A stretch of 64,000 nt of DNA, from positions 992,001-1,056,000 of the forward strand of contig NZ_VFPQ01000001.1 in assembly GCF_006716785.1 (NCBI RefSeq), in the 5' to 3' direction. Every line of letters starts with the position of its first letter. Position 1 is the first letter of the stretch. The notes beneath the pieces are model-generated. The model did no database searches, was not told the origin of the DNA, and worked only from the letters and a program-made list of their open reading frames with translations. This DNA is from Thermopolyspora flexuosa. GTDB lineage: Bacteria > Actinomycetota > Actinomycetes > Streptosporangiales > Streptosporangiaceae. Below are positions 36,684-43,992 of the stretch, piece after piece. The position numbers were made by a program, and so were the translations under genes.

Positions 36684-38171
36684 TCAGTCCGGTTCGATCA
36701 GCGGCAGGTGGAAGCGCGGCGTGGCCTCCGGGAGGGGGAGCGCGGCCAGGGCCTGGGCGAGGGCCTGCTCCGGGGGAACGGTGGTGTCGATCTCGATCGC
36801 CTCCGGCCAGGGCGCCTCCCGGGCGGCCATGGCGGCCGCGATCCCGGCGTCGGCGTCCGAGATGCCGCCGGTGCGGGCGGCCACCCGCGCCGCGGCGACC
36901 TCCGCCGGGACCGCGCAGCGGAACGCGACCGGGTCGGCGTGGGCGCGCGCGGCGAGCTCCGCGGCGGCGGCGCGGTGGGCCGGGTCGGTAAAGGACGCGT
37001 CGAGCACCACGGACTCGCCGAGGCCGAGCAGCCGTTCCGCCCGCTCCAGCAGCTCGGCGTAGGTGCGCTCGGTCCACTCCGGCCGGTAGATGCCCTCCCC
37101 GTACGGCGCGGCGGCCGAGGCGGCCGGGTCGATCCCGGCGAGCTCCTTGCGCACCCGGTCACTGGCGAGCAGGGTGAGCCCGAGCCGGTCGGCGAGGCCC
37201 GCGGCGAGCGTGGACTTGCCGGACCCGGGCGGGCCGCCGGCGAGCACGAGCCGGACCGCGCCCGCGCGCAGGTGCCGCAGCGCCAGGTCGGCGTACCGCC
37301 GGGCCTCCGGCGCCGAGGCCGCGTCGCCCTGGGCGTACCGCAGGCAGGTCACCTTGGCCCGGACGAACGCCCGGTAGGCCACGTAGTGGTGGTAGAGCGA
37401 CGGCGGCGCGGGGTCCCCGGCGAAGTTCGCATAGCTGCGCAGGAACAGCTCGGCCAGCCGCGGCTCGCCCAGGTGTTCCAGGTCCATGGCGAGGAACGCG
37501 GCGTCGTCGAGCCCGTCGACGTACCGCAGCCGGTCGTCGAACTCCAGGCAGTCGAGCACGCGCGGCCCGTCGTCGAGGCAGAACACGTCCTCGGCGAGCA
37601 GGTCGCCGTGGCCGTCCACGATCCGCCCCTCGGCGACCCGCCGCGCGAACAGCGGGGCCCGGCCGTCGAGGAAGCGCAGGGTGAGCCGCTCGATCTCGGC
37701 GGCGACCCCGGCGTCCATCGCCGGGCCGTACCGTCCGCGCACCTGGTCGAGGTTGTCGCACCAGCGGCGGCGCAGCGCGGGCAGGTCGCCCTCCCGGTCG
37801 ACGTGCGGGCCGCGCTCGGCCTTGCCGTGCAGCACGGCGAGGGCGCGGGCGACCCGGCGCAGGCACTCCTCGACCGGGCGCCCGGCCCGCACCAGCGCGG
37901 ACAGGCGGCGGTCCGGCGGCATCCGGCGCATCACCACCAGGTGGTCGATGACCCGCCCGTCCGGGCCGGCCACCTCGGCGACGCCCTCGTACACGTCCGG
38001 GGCGAGCCTGCGGTTGAGCTCCACCTCGCGCTCGCAGGCGAGCCTGCGGGCCTGCACCGTGGTGAAGTCGAGGAAGCCGAGGTCGACGGGCTTCTTGAAC
38101 TTGTAGGCGCGGTCGCCGATCAGCAGCACGACCCCGGAGTGCGTCTCCCGCACCTGGGCCCACGGCTCCAT
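36684..38171 (-). CDS. Rv2004c-like kinase-fold / P-loop ATPase fusion
   Basis: A protein of 495 residues. The N-terminal APH-like domain (about 1-310) has KFKKPVDLGFLDFTT, HGDLLAEDVFCLDDG and VLDCLEFDDRLRYVD. The C-terminal zeta-toxin/AAA-type P-loop domain has LAGGPPGSGKSTLAAGL at about 325. This is the exact two-domain layout of Rv2004c, a DosR-regulon protein of unknown substrate. ATG 38171 is selected because GGGGGGA lies upstream; earlier starts give a charged low-complexity extension. DosR-like boxes sit about 108-130 nt upstream. Confidence 0.82.
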   Translation of the reverse strand: MEPWAQVRETHSGVVLLIGDRAYKFKKPVDLGFLDFTTVQARRLACEREVELNRRLAPDVYEGVAEVAGPDGRVIDHLVVMRRMPPDRRLSALVRAGRPVEECLRRVARALAVLHGKAERGPHVDREGDLPALRRRWCDNLDQVRGRYGPAMDAGVAAEIERLTLRFLDGRAPLFARRVAEGRIVDGHGDLLAEDVFCLDDGPRVLDCLEFDDRLRYVDGLDDAAFLAMDLEHLGEPRLAELFLRSYANFAGDPAPPSLYHHYVAYRAFVRAKVTCLRYAQGDAASAPEARRYADLALRHLRAGAVRLVLAGGPPGSGKSTLAAGLADRLGLTLLASDRVRKELAGIDPAASAAAPYGEGIYRPEWTERTYAELLERAERLLGLGESVVLDASFTDPAHRAAAAELAARAHADPVAFRCAVPAEVAAARVAARTGGISDADAGIAAAMAAREAPWPEAIEIDTTVPPEQALAQALAALPLPEATPRFHLPLIEPD

Positions 38172-38272
38172 CGGTCCCCCCTCCGCTCGGACGCGTCGTT
38201 CGCGTGCCGTGCCCCGGGCCGCACCCTCCGGCCCGGGCTTCCAGTCCACGCCCGCCGCCGTCCCGCCTGCCA

Positions 38273-38308
38273 GGGCCGAACGGCCCTGCCGTACCGGCCG
38301 GAGGGCGC
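38273..38308. promoter_or_regulatory. paired DosR/DevR-like boxes
   Basis: GGGCCGAACGGCCC (38273-38286, perfect dyad) and the weaker CGGCCGGAGGGCGC (38295-38308) have centres 22 bp apart. They lie between the Rv2004c-like gene (minus) and the 33-residue gene (plus). Confidence 0.6.
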
Positions 38309-38435
38309 GTCCGCCTGCGGCGTTGCCGGGCCTTTGCCGATTCGGTGCCGGGCCGGGGGCGTACCGCCCGCTTCTGGGTGCACCTGGGTTCCTGTAAGGC
38401 CCCGGTGGGCGGCACCAGGGGAGGGGAGGAGAGCG

Positions 38436-38537
38436 ATGCGAACGAGGAGGATCCGGAACCGGCGCCCGGCGCGGTCCGGCCGGTACCGCGACGACCTCGA
38501 CCTGCGCACCCCGTCCGGCCGCCGGCTGCCGTTCTGA
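38436..38537 (+). CDS. 33-residue basic small protein
   Basis: ATG 38436 follows GGGGAGGAGAG at ideal spacing, and the frame runs to TGA 38535-38537. The peptide is Arg-rich (MRTRRIRNRRPARSGRYRDD at its start) and ends TPSGRRLPF. It begins about 135-157 nt after the DosR-like boxes. No family recognised; it may bind nucleic acid or be a leader peptide. Confidence 0.5.
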   Translation: MRTRRIRNRRPARSGRYRDDLDLRTPSGRRLPF

Positions 38538-38562
38538 CTGGCGGCCCGGTACGGCGGCGCGG

Positions 38563-39438
38563 TCAGGCCGTGGCGGGTTTGCGGATGCGCACCACGGCCA
38601 CCGGGCAGTGGGCGTGCTGCAGCACCCCCTGGCTCACCGAGCCGAGGATCATGCCGGCGAGCTCGCCGCGCCCGTGGGAGCCGACCACGACCAGGTCGGC
38701 GCCGTCGGAGACGTGCCGGAGCACCTCGACCGGGTGGCCCTTCACCGTCTCCTCGACCACCTTGACGTCTGGGTAGCGCTCGCCCCAGCCCGCGAGGATC
38801 TCGCCGAGCAGCCGCCGCTCGCGCCCCTCGCCCGCGAGGTCGTCGGAGCCGGGCGGCAGGCCGCCGAAGCCGTAGTCGCCGAAGTCGAACGGCCGCCAGG
38901 CGTGGATCGCGCGCAGCCCGACGCCGCGCAGCGACGCCTCGGCGAACGCGAACTCCAGCACCCGCTCGTCGGACGGCGAGCCGTCGACGCCGACCACCAC
39001 CTCGCCGCGCGGCGGGGTGGCCATCTCGCGGACCACGACCACGTCACAGGGGGCGTGCCCGGCCACGCCCTGGGCGACCGAGCCGAGCAGCAGCCCGCGG
39101 AAGCCGCCCAGGCCGTGGTTGCCGACGACGAGCAGCTCGGCCTCGGCCGCCGCCCTGACCAGCGCGGGGCGCGGGTCGCCGGGGATCGGCACGGCCTCCA
39201 CCTCCAGGTCGGGCACCTCGCGCCGGGCCCGGTCCACGGCCCCGGCGAGCACGGTCTCGGCGCCCTCGCGCATCCACCGGGCCACCCCGGCGTACGGGCC
39301 GTCGTCGCCGGTCTCCAGCACCCACGCCGGGATCGCGTGCACCACCCGCAACGGGACGCGGCGCAGCGCCGCCTCCCGCGCCGCCCAGCCGGCGGCCTCC
39401 AGTCCGGCGCGCGAGCCGTCGACACCCACCAGGATCAT
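38563..39438 (-). CDS. tandem universal stress protein
   Basis: A protein of 291 residues. ATG 39438 has GAGGAGG 5 nt upstream. Both Usp halves carry intact nucleotide signatures (GNHGLGGFRGLLLGS and GSHGRGELAGMILGS) and begin ILVGVDGS and VVVGVDGS. It is the fourth tandem Usp of the window. Two boxes with exact 22-bp phase lie 63 and 85 nt upstream. Divergent from the second Acg-type nitroreductase, repeating the Usp-nitroreductase association at 2412-4266. Confidence 0.88.
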   Translation of the reverse strand: MILVGVDGSRAGLEAAGWAAREAALRRVPLRVVHAIPAWVLETGDDGPYAGVARWMREGAETVLAGAVDRARREVPDLEVEAVPIPGDPRPALVRAAAEAELLVVGNHGLGGFRGLLLGSVAQGVAGHAPCDVVVVREMATPPRGEVVVGVDGSPSDERVLEFAFAEASLRGVGLRAIHAWRPFDFGDYGFGGLPPGSDDLAGEGRERRLLGEILAGWGERYPDVKVVEETVKGHPVEVLRHVSDGADLVVVGSHGRGELAGMILGSVSQGVLQHAHCPVAVVRIRKPATA

Positions 39439-39494
39439 CGTGGCCTCCTCGGTCGTCCGCCCCCATTCGAGCGCGTTCCCGGGCTTCTTCCCCA

Positions 39495-39530
39495 GCAGCG
39501 AAGGTCCCGTCACCCCGGGACCTCCGGCCC
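39495..39530 (-). promoter_or_regulatory. paired DosR/DevR-like boxes for Usp
   Basis: GCAGCGAAGGTCCC (39495-39508) and GGGACCTCCGGCCC (39517-39530), centres 22 bp apart, lie upstream of the minus-strand Usp gene. Confidence 0.7.
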
Positions 39531-39567
39531 TCCACGGCCACCCGGAACCCCGCTGTAAGCGAGATCA

Positions 39568-39604
39568 CAGACCAAAGTCCCAATCCGGGAGGGCGAAAAG
39601 GCCC
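39568..39604 (+). promoter_or_regulatory. paired DosR/DevR-like boxes for nitroreductase
   Basis: CAGACCAAAGTCCC (39568-39581) and GGGCGAAAAGGCCC (39591-39604), centres 23 bp apart, lie 69-91 nt before ATG 39666. The divergent Usp gene thus has its own pair. Confidence 0.65.
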
Positions 39605-39665
39605 TGCCGCGGATCCGCCGCCGAAACGAGCCTTGAGGCGAGGACTTGCACGAGGAGGTGGGGTG

Positions 39666-40652
39666 ATGTCCTCTCCCCTGGGCACCGACACCGGGATCCG
39701 GCGGCTGCTCGCCGCGGCGGGCCAGGCGCCCTCGGTGCTGAACACGCAGCCGTGGCGGTTCCGGGTGGTGCGCGGAGAGTTCGCCGAGGTGCTCGCCGAC
39801 CACAACCGCAGGCTCCGGGTGATGGACCCGCGCGGCCGGTCCCTGCACGTGAGCTGCGGCGCTGCGCTGTTCAACCTGCGCCTCGCGCTGCGCGTGGCGG
39901 GGTGCCGCCCGCTGGTCCGGCTGCTGCCCGACCCCGGCGACTCCACGGTGCTCGCCACCGTGCGCTCCGCGGCGACGGCGTCCCCCTCCGCCCGGGCGCG
40001 CGCCCTCTGCGCCGAGATCCCGCTGCGGCGCACCAACCGCGAGCCGTACACCGGCAAGCGGGTGCCGCCGACCGTGCTGGCGGAGCTGCGCCAGGCCGCG
40101 GAACGGGAGGGCGCGACCCTGCTCGTGCTGGGCCGCAACAGCTCGGCGGAGCTGCTCGAGTACGTGGCGATGGCCGACGAGGAGCTCGCCACGGACCACG
40201 AGTACCTCGCCGAGATCAACGCCTGGACCATCGACGGCGGCCACGTCGACGGGCTGCCCCGCGCGGTGCTCGGCCCCAAGCCGCTCAACGACCCGGCCCC
40301 GATCCGCGACTTCGGCGTCACCCGGCCGGGCCAGCCGCGCCCGTCGGCCGCGTTCGAGCCGTGGCCGCAGCTCGCCGTGCTCACCACGCCCGGGGACGGC
40401 CCGGTCGACTGGCTGCGGGCCGGGCAGGCGCTGCAGCGGGTGCTGCTCACCGCGAGCCTGTTCGGGGTCTCGGTGTCGTTCCTCAACCAGCCGCTCGACC
40501 TGCGCGACATGCGCGGCCGTACCGACCCGCACCACCGGCGCGGCCACGTGCAGATGATCATGAGGCTGGGGTACGGCCCGCCGGTGCCGCGCGCGCCCCG
40601 CCGTCCCCCGGCCGAGCTCCTCTACGAGCCGGACGAGCTGGTCGCCGTGTGA
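39666..40652 (+). CDS. Acg-family nitroreductase-like protein
   Basis: A protein of 328 residues homologous to 3259-4266: NTQPWRF near residue 24, PLRRTNREPY, DWLRAGQALQRVLL and the end QMIMRLG. GAGGAGGTG precedes ATG 39666. FMN-binding nitroreductase fold; activity may be replaced by flavin sequestration as proposed for Acg. Promoter carries two DosR-like boxes. A 9-bp-stem hairpin lies 98 nt after its stop. Confidence 0.85.
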   Translation: MSSPLGTDTGIRRLLAAAGQAPSVLNTQPWRFRVVRGEFAEVLADHNRRLRVMDPRGRSLHVSCGAALFNLRLALRVAGCRPLVRLLPDPGDSTVLATVRSAATASPSARARALCAEIPLRRTNREPYTGKRVPPTVLAELRQAAEREGATLLVLGRNSSAELLEYVAMADEELATDHEYLAEINAWTIDGGHVDGLPRAVLGPKPLNDPAPIRDFGVTRPGQPRPSAAFEPWPQLAVLTTPGDGPVDWLRAGQALQRVLLTASLFGVSVSFLNQPLDLRDMRGRTDPHHRRGHVQMIMRLGYGPPVPRAPRRPPAELLYEPDELVAV

Positions 40653-40749
40653 CCGGAGGTGGGACGGCGGAGCGGCCGCCCCGGCCGTGATCCCAGGCGC
40701 GGCCGGGGCGGGCCGCGCGCGGGCGCGCCACGGCGGAAACGAACGCAGG

Positions 40750-40773
40750 GCGGCCACGTGCGGGCGTGGCCGC
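40750..40773. terminator. hairpin between convergent nitroreductase and PPOX genes
   Basis: GCGGCCACG/CGTGGCCGC stem, 6-nt loop, no T tract. Confidence 0.5.
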
Positions 40774-40826
40774 CGCGTGGCGTGCCCGGACGGTCCGGCT
40801 CGGGGTCGGAAGGTCCGTGATCAGGG

Positions 40827-40868
40827 GGTCGGTGACGCCGATACGGAGGTCGGTGACGCCGATACGGA
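40827..40868 (+). repeat. tandem direct repeat, 2 x 21 bp
   Basis: Two exact adjacent copies (40827-40847 and 40848-40868) of a unit beginning GGTCGGTGACGCC and ending GATACGGA. They lie 15 nt beyond the PPOX stop codon at 40884. Confidence 0.85.
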
Positions 40869-40883
40869 GGATCGCGGGGGCGG

Positions 40884-41447
40884 TCAGGCCTCGCGGCCCG
40901 GGCCGGGTTCGGTCGCCTCGCCGCCGGTGCGGCCCTCGTCACGTGCCGTGTCGCGGCCGTCCCGCAGGCCGCCGACGGCGCCGTCGTACCGGCCGTTGTG
41001 GGGGTGCCCGGAGCGGTCGTCCTCGGAGTCGGCGGCGACGAGCTCGAACCCGGTGATGATCTCGGGGTGAATGCGGATCACCTGGTCCATCTCCCCGGCC
41101 ACCCACGGGTCGATCAGCTTCTGGTACCGCGCCACGTCGGCGGCGTTCTCCACCATGTAGGCCCGGCCGGTGACGATCACGCTCCAGCCGAGGTGCCGCT
41201 CCGCGTCGATCTCGTCCGCCTCGTAGGCGACCACCACCCCGGAACGATGCGCGACCGCCGTGATCGCCGCGGCGCGATGGCTGCGGATGACGATGTCGCC
41301 GTCGTCCACGATGTGGTTCACCGGCCGGATGGCCGGCAGCGCCTGGTGGGTGAAGACGATCCGTCCCATGGGCACGCCGGCGAGCAGCCGCAGGCACTCC
41401 TGCCTGGACAACTGGTTCAACCTGCGCGCCGTCATCGTGTCAGTCAT
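40884..41447 (-). CDS. PPOX-family protein with charged C-terminal tail
   Basis: A protein of 187 residues. Residues 1-140 are the PPOX split barrel (LSRQECLRLLAGVPMGRIVF, LPAIRPVNHIVDDG, GWSVIVTGRAYMV). Residues 145-187 are a hydrophilic Asp/Gly/Arg-rich extension absent from the two 137-residue paralogs. Start ATG 41447 (ATG 41435 possible). A perfect-arm DosR-like box is centred 76 nt upstream. Cofactor and substrate unknown. Confidence 0.78.
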   Translation of the reverse strand: MTDTMTARRLNQLSRQECLRLLAGVPMGRIVFTHQALPAIRPVNHIVDDGDIVIRSHRAAAITAVAHRSGVVVAYEADEIDAERHLGWSVIVTGRAYMVENAADVARYQKLIDPWVAGEMDQVIRIHPEIITGFELVAADSEDDRSGHPHNGRYDGAVGGLRDGRDTARDEGRTGGEATEPGPGREA

Positions 41448-41516
41448 CTTGCCGTGCCGTCTGTCGCATGGAATCGCGTCCCTCAAACCCTGATGCCTGA
41501 CATCAATCCCCGGCAA

Positions 41517-41530
41517 GGGACGAAAGTCCC
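41517..41530 (-). promoter_or_regulatory. DosR/DevR-like box
   Basis: GGGACGAAAGTCCC, perfect outer arms, is centred 76 nt before the PPOX ATG at 41447. Confidence 0.75.
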
Positions 41531-41591
41531 TGATAGCGGCACCGGGGACAGGACGCGACCACCCGGCGGCCTTCCGCGGCCATGGTACGCA

Positions 41592-41627
41592 GGGCCGAAA
41601 GTCCCGGCCGGATCGGGACCTCGGGTC
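41592..41627 (+). promoter_or_regulatory. paired DosR/DevR-like boxes upstream of the DoxX-like gene
   Basis: GGGCCGAAAGTCCC (41592-41605) and CGGGACCTCGGGTC (41614-41627), centres 22 bp apart, about 114-136 nt before ATG 41735. Confidence 0.65.
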
Positions 41628-41734
41628 GCCCCCGGCCGTGCCGTACGGCACTGCTTCAAGGAACGGTAAAGCGATGCAATTGAGCCACAACGAGATTGGT
41701 TGACGGTACGGCTCAGCGAGAAAGGGGCCACACA

Positions 41735-42310
41735 ATGGCCATCGCAGAAGGGCGCGCCGAAGGGCGCAGCAAGCCGGTCGAGGGCCGGCAGGTTCCCGTT
41801 CCCCCCACTCCGGAGGCCGTCACCCCCAAGGGCCTCCCGTACATCTGGGCCGTCGTGCGCATCGCCCTCGGCTGGATCTTCCTGTGGGCGTTCGTCGACA
41901 AGCTCATCGGGCTCGGCTTCGCCACCCCCGCGGACCGCGGCTGGCTCGACGGCGGCAGCCCGACCACCGGCTTCCTCAAGGGCACCGCGGAGAACGCGCT
42001 GGGCGGCGTCTTCAGCGGCCTCGCCGGCCAGGCCTGGGTCGACTGGCTGTTCATGCTCGGCCTGCTCGGCATCGGCGGCGCGCTGATCCTCGGCGCGGGC
42101 CTGCGGATCGCGGCGGTCACCGGCGGCCTGCTCATGGTGCTCATGTGGGCGGCCGAGCTCCCGCTCGCGAACAACCCGTTCATGGACGACCACATCATCT
42201 ACGCGCTCGTGCTCGCCGGGCTGGCCGTGGCCAACGCGGGTGACACCCTCGGCATCGGCCGCTGGTGGGCGAGCACCGAGCTGGTGCAGCGCTTCCCGTT
42301 CCTGCGGTAA
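41735..42310 (+). CDS. DoxX-family membrane protein
   Basis: A protein of 191 residues with four likely membrane helices (about 45-65, 100-120, 123-145, 150-170). It has LGWIFLWAFVDKLIGLGF and a C-terminal MDDHIIYALVLAGLAVANAG then GDTLGIGRWW, the DoxX/DoxD-like pattern. Family members act near quinone or thiol oxidation; the specific role is unknown. AAAGGGG is 8 nt before ATG 41735. It is flanked by PPOX genes on both sides and followed by a hairpin. Confidence 0.8.
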   Translation: MAIAEGRAEGRSKPVEGRQVPVPPTPEAVTPKGLPYIWAVVRIALGWIFLWAFVDKLIGLGFATPADRGWLDGGSPTTGFLKGTAENALGGVFSGLAGQAWVDWLFMLGLLGIGGALILGAGLRIAAVTGGLLMVLMWAAELPLANNPFMDDHIIYALVLAGLAVANAGDTLGIGRWWASTELVQRFPFLR

Positions 42311-42339
42311 CCGCCGTGGGGGAGCGGCCCGCATCCCCC

Positions 42340-42370
42340 GACCGCCCGCCTCCACCCGAGGTGGGCGGTC
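42340..42370 (+). terminator. hairpin terminator after DoxX-like gene
   Basis: GACCGCCC/GGGCGGTC outer stem with an inner CCTC/GAGG extension, followed by GTCGTTGT. Confidence 0.6.
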
Positions 42371-42483
42371 GTCGTTGTGCCCGGGCACCGCCGTGCCCGC
42401 CGTACCGTGGAGGCGTTGCAAGCGACGCCGCACATGAGAACGGCCCGGGAGGGATCCCGGGCTTGACGCGTTTCGCGGATCGG

Positions 42484-42897
42484 TCAGGGTCGCACGCGGA
42501 CGCGGCGGCCCGACACCTGCCGGATCGGCATGACGATGAACCGGTCGTTCCCGTCGGGCGACCAGGGGGCGCCGGACAGGTGGGCGAGGCGCTCGGTCTC
42601 GACCGGGTCGGTGACGGCGCGGGCGTACCCGATCGCGGTGACCGACCAGCCGGTCCCGGTCTCCGGGTCGAACTCGTCGGTCTCGAACGCGACGACGGTG
42701 TTGCGCGCGGCCACGGCGAGCTTGCTGCCGGGCGTGGTGCGCATCACCACGGTCGTCCCGTCGAGCACGAAGTTGACCGGCTGTACGGCCGGCAGGGCGT
42801 GGTCGGTGAAGACCACGCGACCGATCGGCGTGGAGGCCAGCAACTCGACGCACTCGGCCGGGGAGAGCACCTGCAAACCTGCCGAGTCGAGCTTCAT
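42484..42897 (-). CDS. PPOX-family split-barrel protein
   Basis: 137 residues, closely matching 5092-5505 (LSPAECVELLASTPIGRVVF; LPAVQPVNFVLDG; VAFETDEFD; GWSVTAIGYARAVT). A perfect box is centred 43.5 nt before ATG 42897, exactly as at 5505. It is divergent from the ArsR gene that opens the hydrogenase-4-like operon, and may share regulatory DNA with it. Flavin or F420 binding is expected but unproven. Confidence 0.82.
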   Translation of the reverse strand: MKLDSAGLQVLSPAECVELLASTPIGRVVFTDHALPAVQPVNFVLDGTTVVMRTTPGSKLAVAARNTVVAFETDEFDPETGTGWSVTAIGYARAVTDPVETERLAHLSGAPWSPDGNDRFIVMPIRQVSGRRVRVRP

Positions 42898-42933
42898 GCC
42901 TCCAGCTTCGCCCCGCTCGGGCGGGCCCGGTCA

Positions 42934-42969
42934 GGGACCAAGGTCCCGCTGAGCAGGGCATACGTCCTG
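42934..42969. promoter_or_regulatory. paired DosR/DevR-like boxes, PPOX-arsR divergent region
   Basis: GGGACCAAGGTCCC (42934-42947, perfect) and GGGCATACGTCCTG (42956-42969) have centres 22 bp apart. They are 43.5 nt from the PPOX ATG and about 105 nt from the ArsR start. Confidence 0.75.
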
Positions 42970-42998
42970 ACAGGTCGGCTAGATGAGGAAGTTACGAT

Positions 42999-43014
42999 TT
43001 GAAGAATTCTTCAA
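42999..43014 (+). promoter_or_regulatory. ArsR/SmtB-type operator candidate
   Basis: TTGAAGAATTCTTCAA, a perfect 16-bp AT-rich palindrome in very GC-rich DNA, is centred 61 nt before the ArsR start. Its half-site TTGAA resembles operators of ArsR-family repressors, so autoregulation is likely. Confidence 0.65.
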
Positions 43015-43067
43015 TTTGTCACATCATTGATGCCGCTGTCGTCCCCCCGTCGGAAGAGATCTGAGCC

Positions 43068-43475
43068 GTGCCCGTTCCCCTGTACCAGGCGAAGGCCGAG
43101 TTCTTCCGCACGTTGGGGCATCCGGTGCGCATCCGGGTCCTCGAGCTGCTGCAGGACGGGCCGCTGCCGGTCCGCGACCTGCTCGCCGAGATCGACGTCG
43201 AGGCGTCGAACCTCTCCCAGCAGCTCGCCGTGCTGCGCCGAGCCGGCATCGTCACCGCGACGCGCGAGGGGTCGACGGTGGTGTACGCGCTGAGCAGCGG
43301 GGACGTGGCGGAGCTGCTGAGCACCGCCCGCCGCATCCTCTCCGACCTGATCGTCGGCCAGGGGGAGCTCCTCGCGGAGCTGCGCGCGGCCGGCACCGGC
43401 GAGGGCCAGGGTTCCCGGGAGGGCACCGGACAGCGTTCCGACAGCAGGAAGTCCTCGAAACCGGAGCAGCCCTGA
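43068..43475 (+). CDS. ArsR-family regulator (Rv0081-like)
   Basis: A protein of 135 residues with a winged HTH (FFRTLGHPVRIRVLELLQDG; EASNLSQQLAVLRRAGIVTA; GSTVVYALS). No obvious metal-binding Cys pair is present, as in Rv0081, which heads the equivalent mycobacterial operon, belongs to the DosR regulon and is a hub hypoxia regulator. Charged Ser/Gly tail. Start GTG 43068 (ribosome site weak). A 16-bp palindrome and DosR-like boxes lie upstream. The next gene begins 31 nt later. Confidence 0.82.
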   Translation: MPVPLYQAKAEFFRTLGHPVRIRVLELLQDGPLPVRDLLAEIDVEASNLSQQLAVLRRAGIVTATREGSTVVYALSSGDVAELLSTARRILSDLIVGQGELLAELRAAGTGEGQGSREGTGQRSDSRKSSKPEQP

Positions 43476-43506
43476 ACATGAAGCACAGCTCGGGGGTCAC
43501 CTCGCC

Positions 43507-43992
43507 GTGGTGAGCCTGTGGCAGAAGATCAGAAAGACCGGCCGGGTCGCCGAGCCGCCGCCCCCTCGCGAGGACGGCGCGGCTCCGGCGGCCGCGGCCG
43601 AGCTCGCCGGCTCGGTGCAGATCCGGCACGTCGACGCCGGGTCCTGCAACGGCTGCGAGCTGGAGATCGCGTCGGCCTTCGGCCCGGTCCACGACGCCGA
43701 GCGGTACGGCGCGCGGCTGGTCGCCTCCCCACGACACGCCGACGCGCTGCTCGTCACCGGGCCGGTGACCCGCAACATGGAGGTCGCGCTGCGGCGCACC
43801 TACGAGGCCGTGCCGCAGCCCCGTCTCGTCATCGCGCTCGGTGACTGCGCCCGCAACTGCGGCGTGTTCGCTGGCGCGTACGGCGTCGCCGGCGCGGTCG
43901 GCGACGTGGTCCCCGTCGACGTGGAGGTGCCCGGCTGCCCGCCGGAGCCGGAGGCGATCGTGTCCGCGTTGCGCGGGCTGACCGGGCGATGA
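43507..43992 (+). CDS. NuoB/HycG-like [4Fe-4S] subunit (Rv0082-like)
   Basis: A protein of 161 residues. Cluster ligands are visible: SCNGCELE (about 46-52), GDCARNCGVF (about 116) and PGCPPEPE (about 145), the pattern of the proximal cluster subunit of complex I and group 4 hydrogenases. The first 40 residues are Pro/Ala-rich. GTG 43507 or GTG 43510 starts it. It overlaps the next gene by 4 nt. It would hand electrons to the membrane arm, with the 49-kDa-like subunit encoded at the operon end. Confidence 0.83.
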   Translation: MVSLWQKIRKTGRVAEPPPPREDGAAPAAAAELAGSVQIRHVDAGSCNGCELEIASAFGPVHDAERYGARLVASPRHADALLVTGPVTRNMEVALRRTYEAVPQPRLVIALGDCARNCGVFAGAYGVAGAVGDVVPVDVEVPGCPPEPEAIVSALRGLTGR

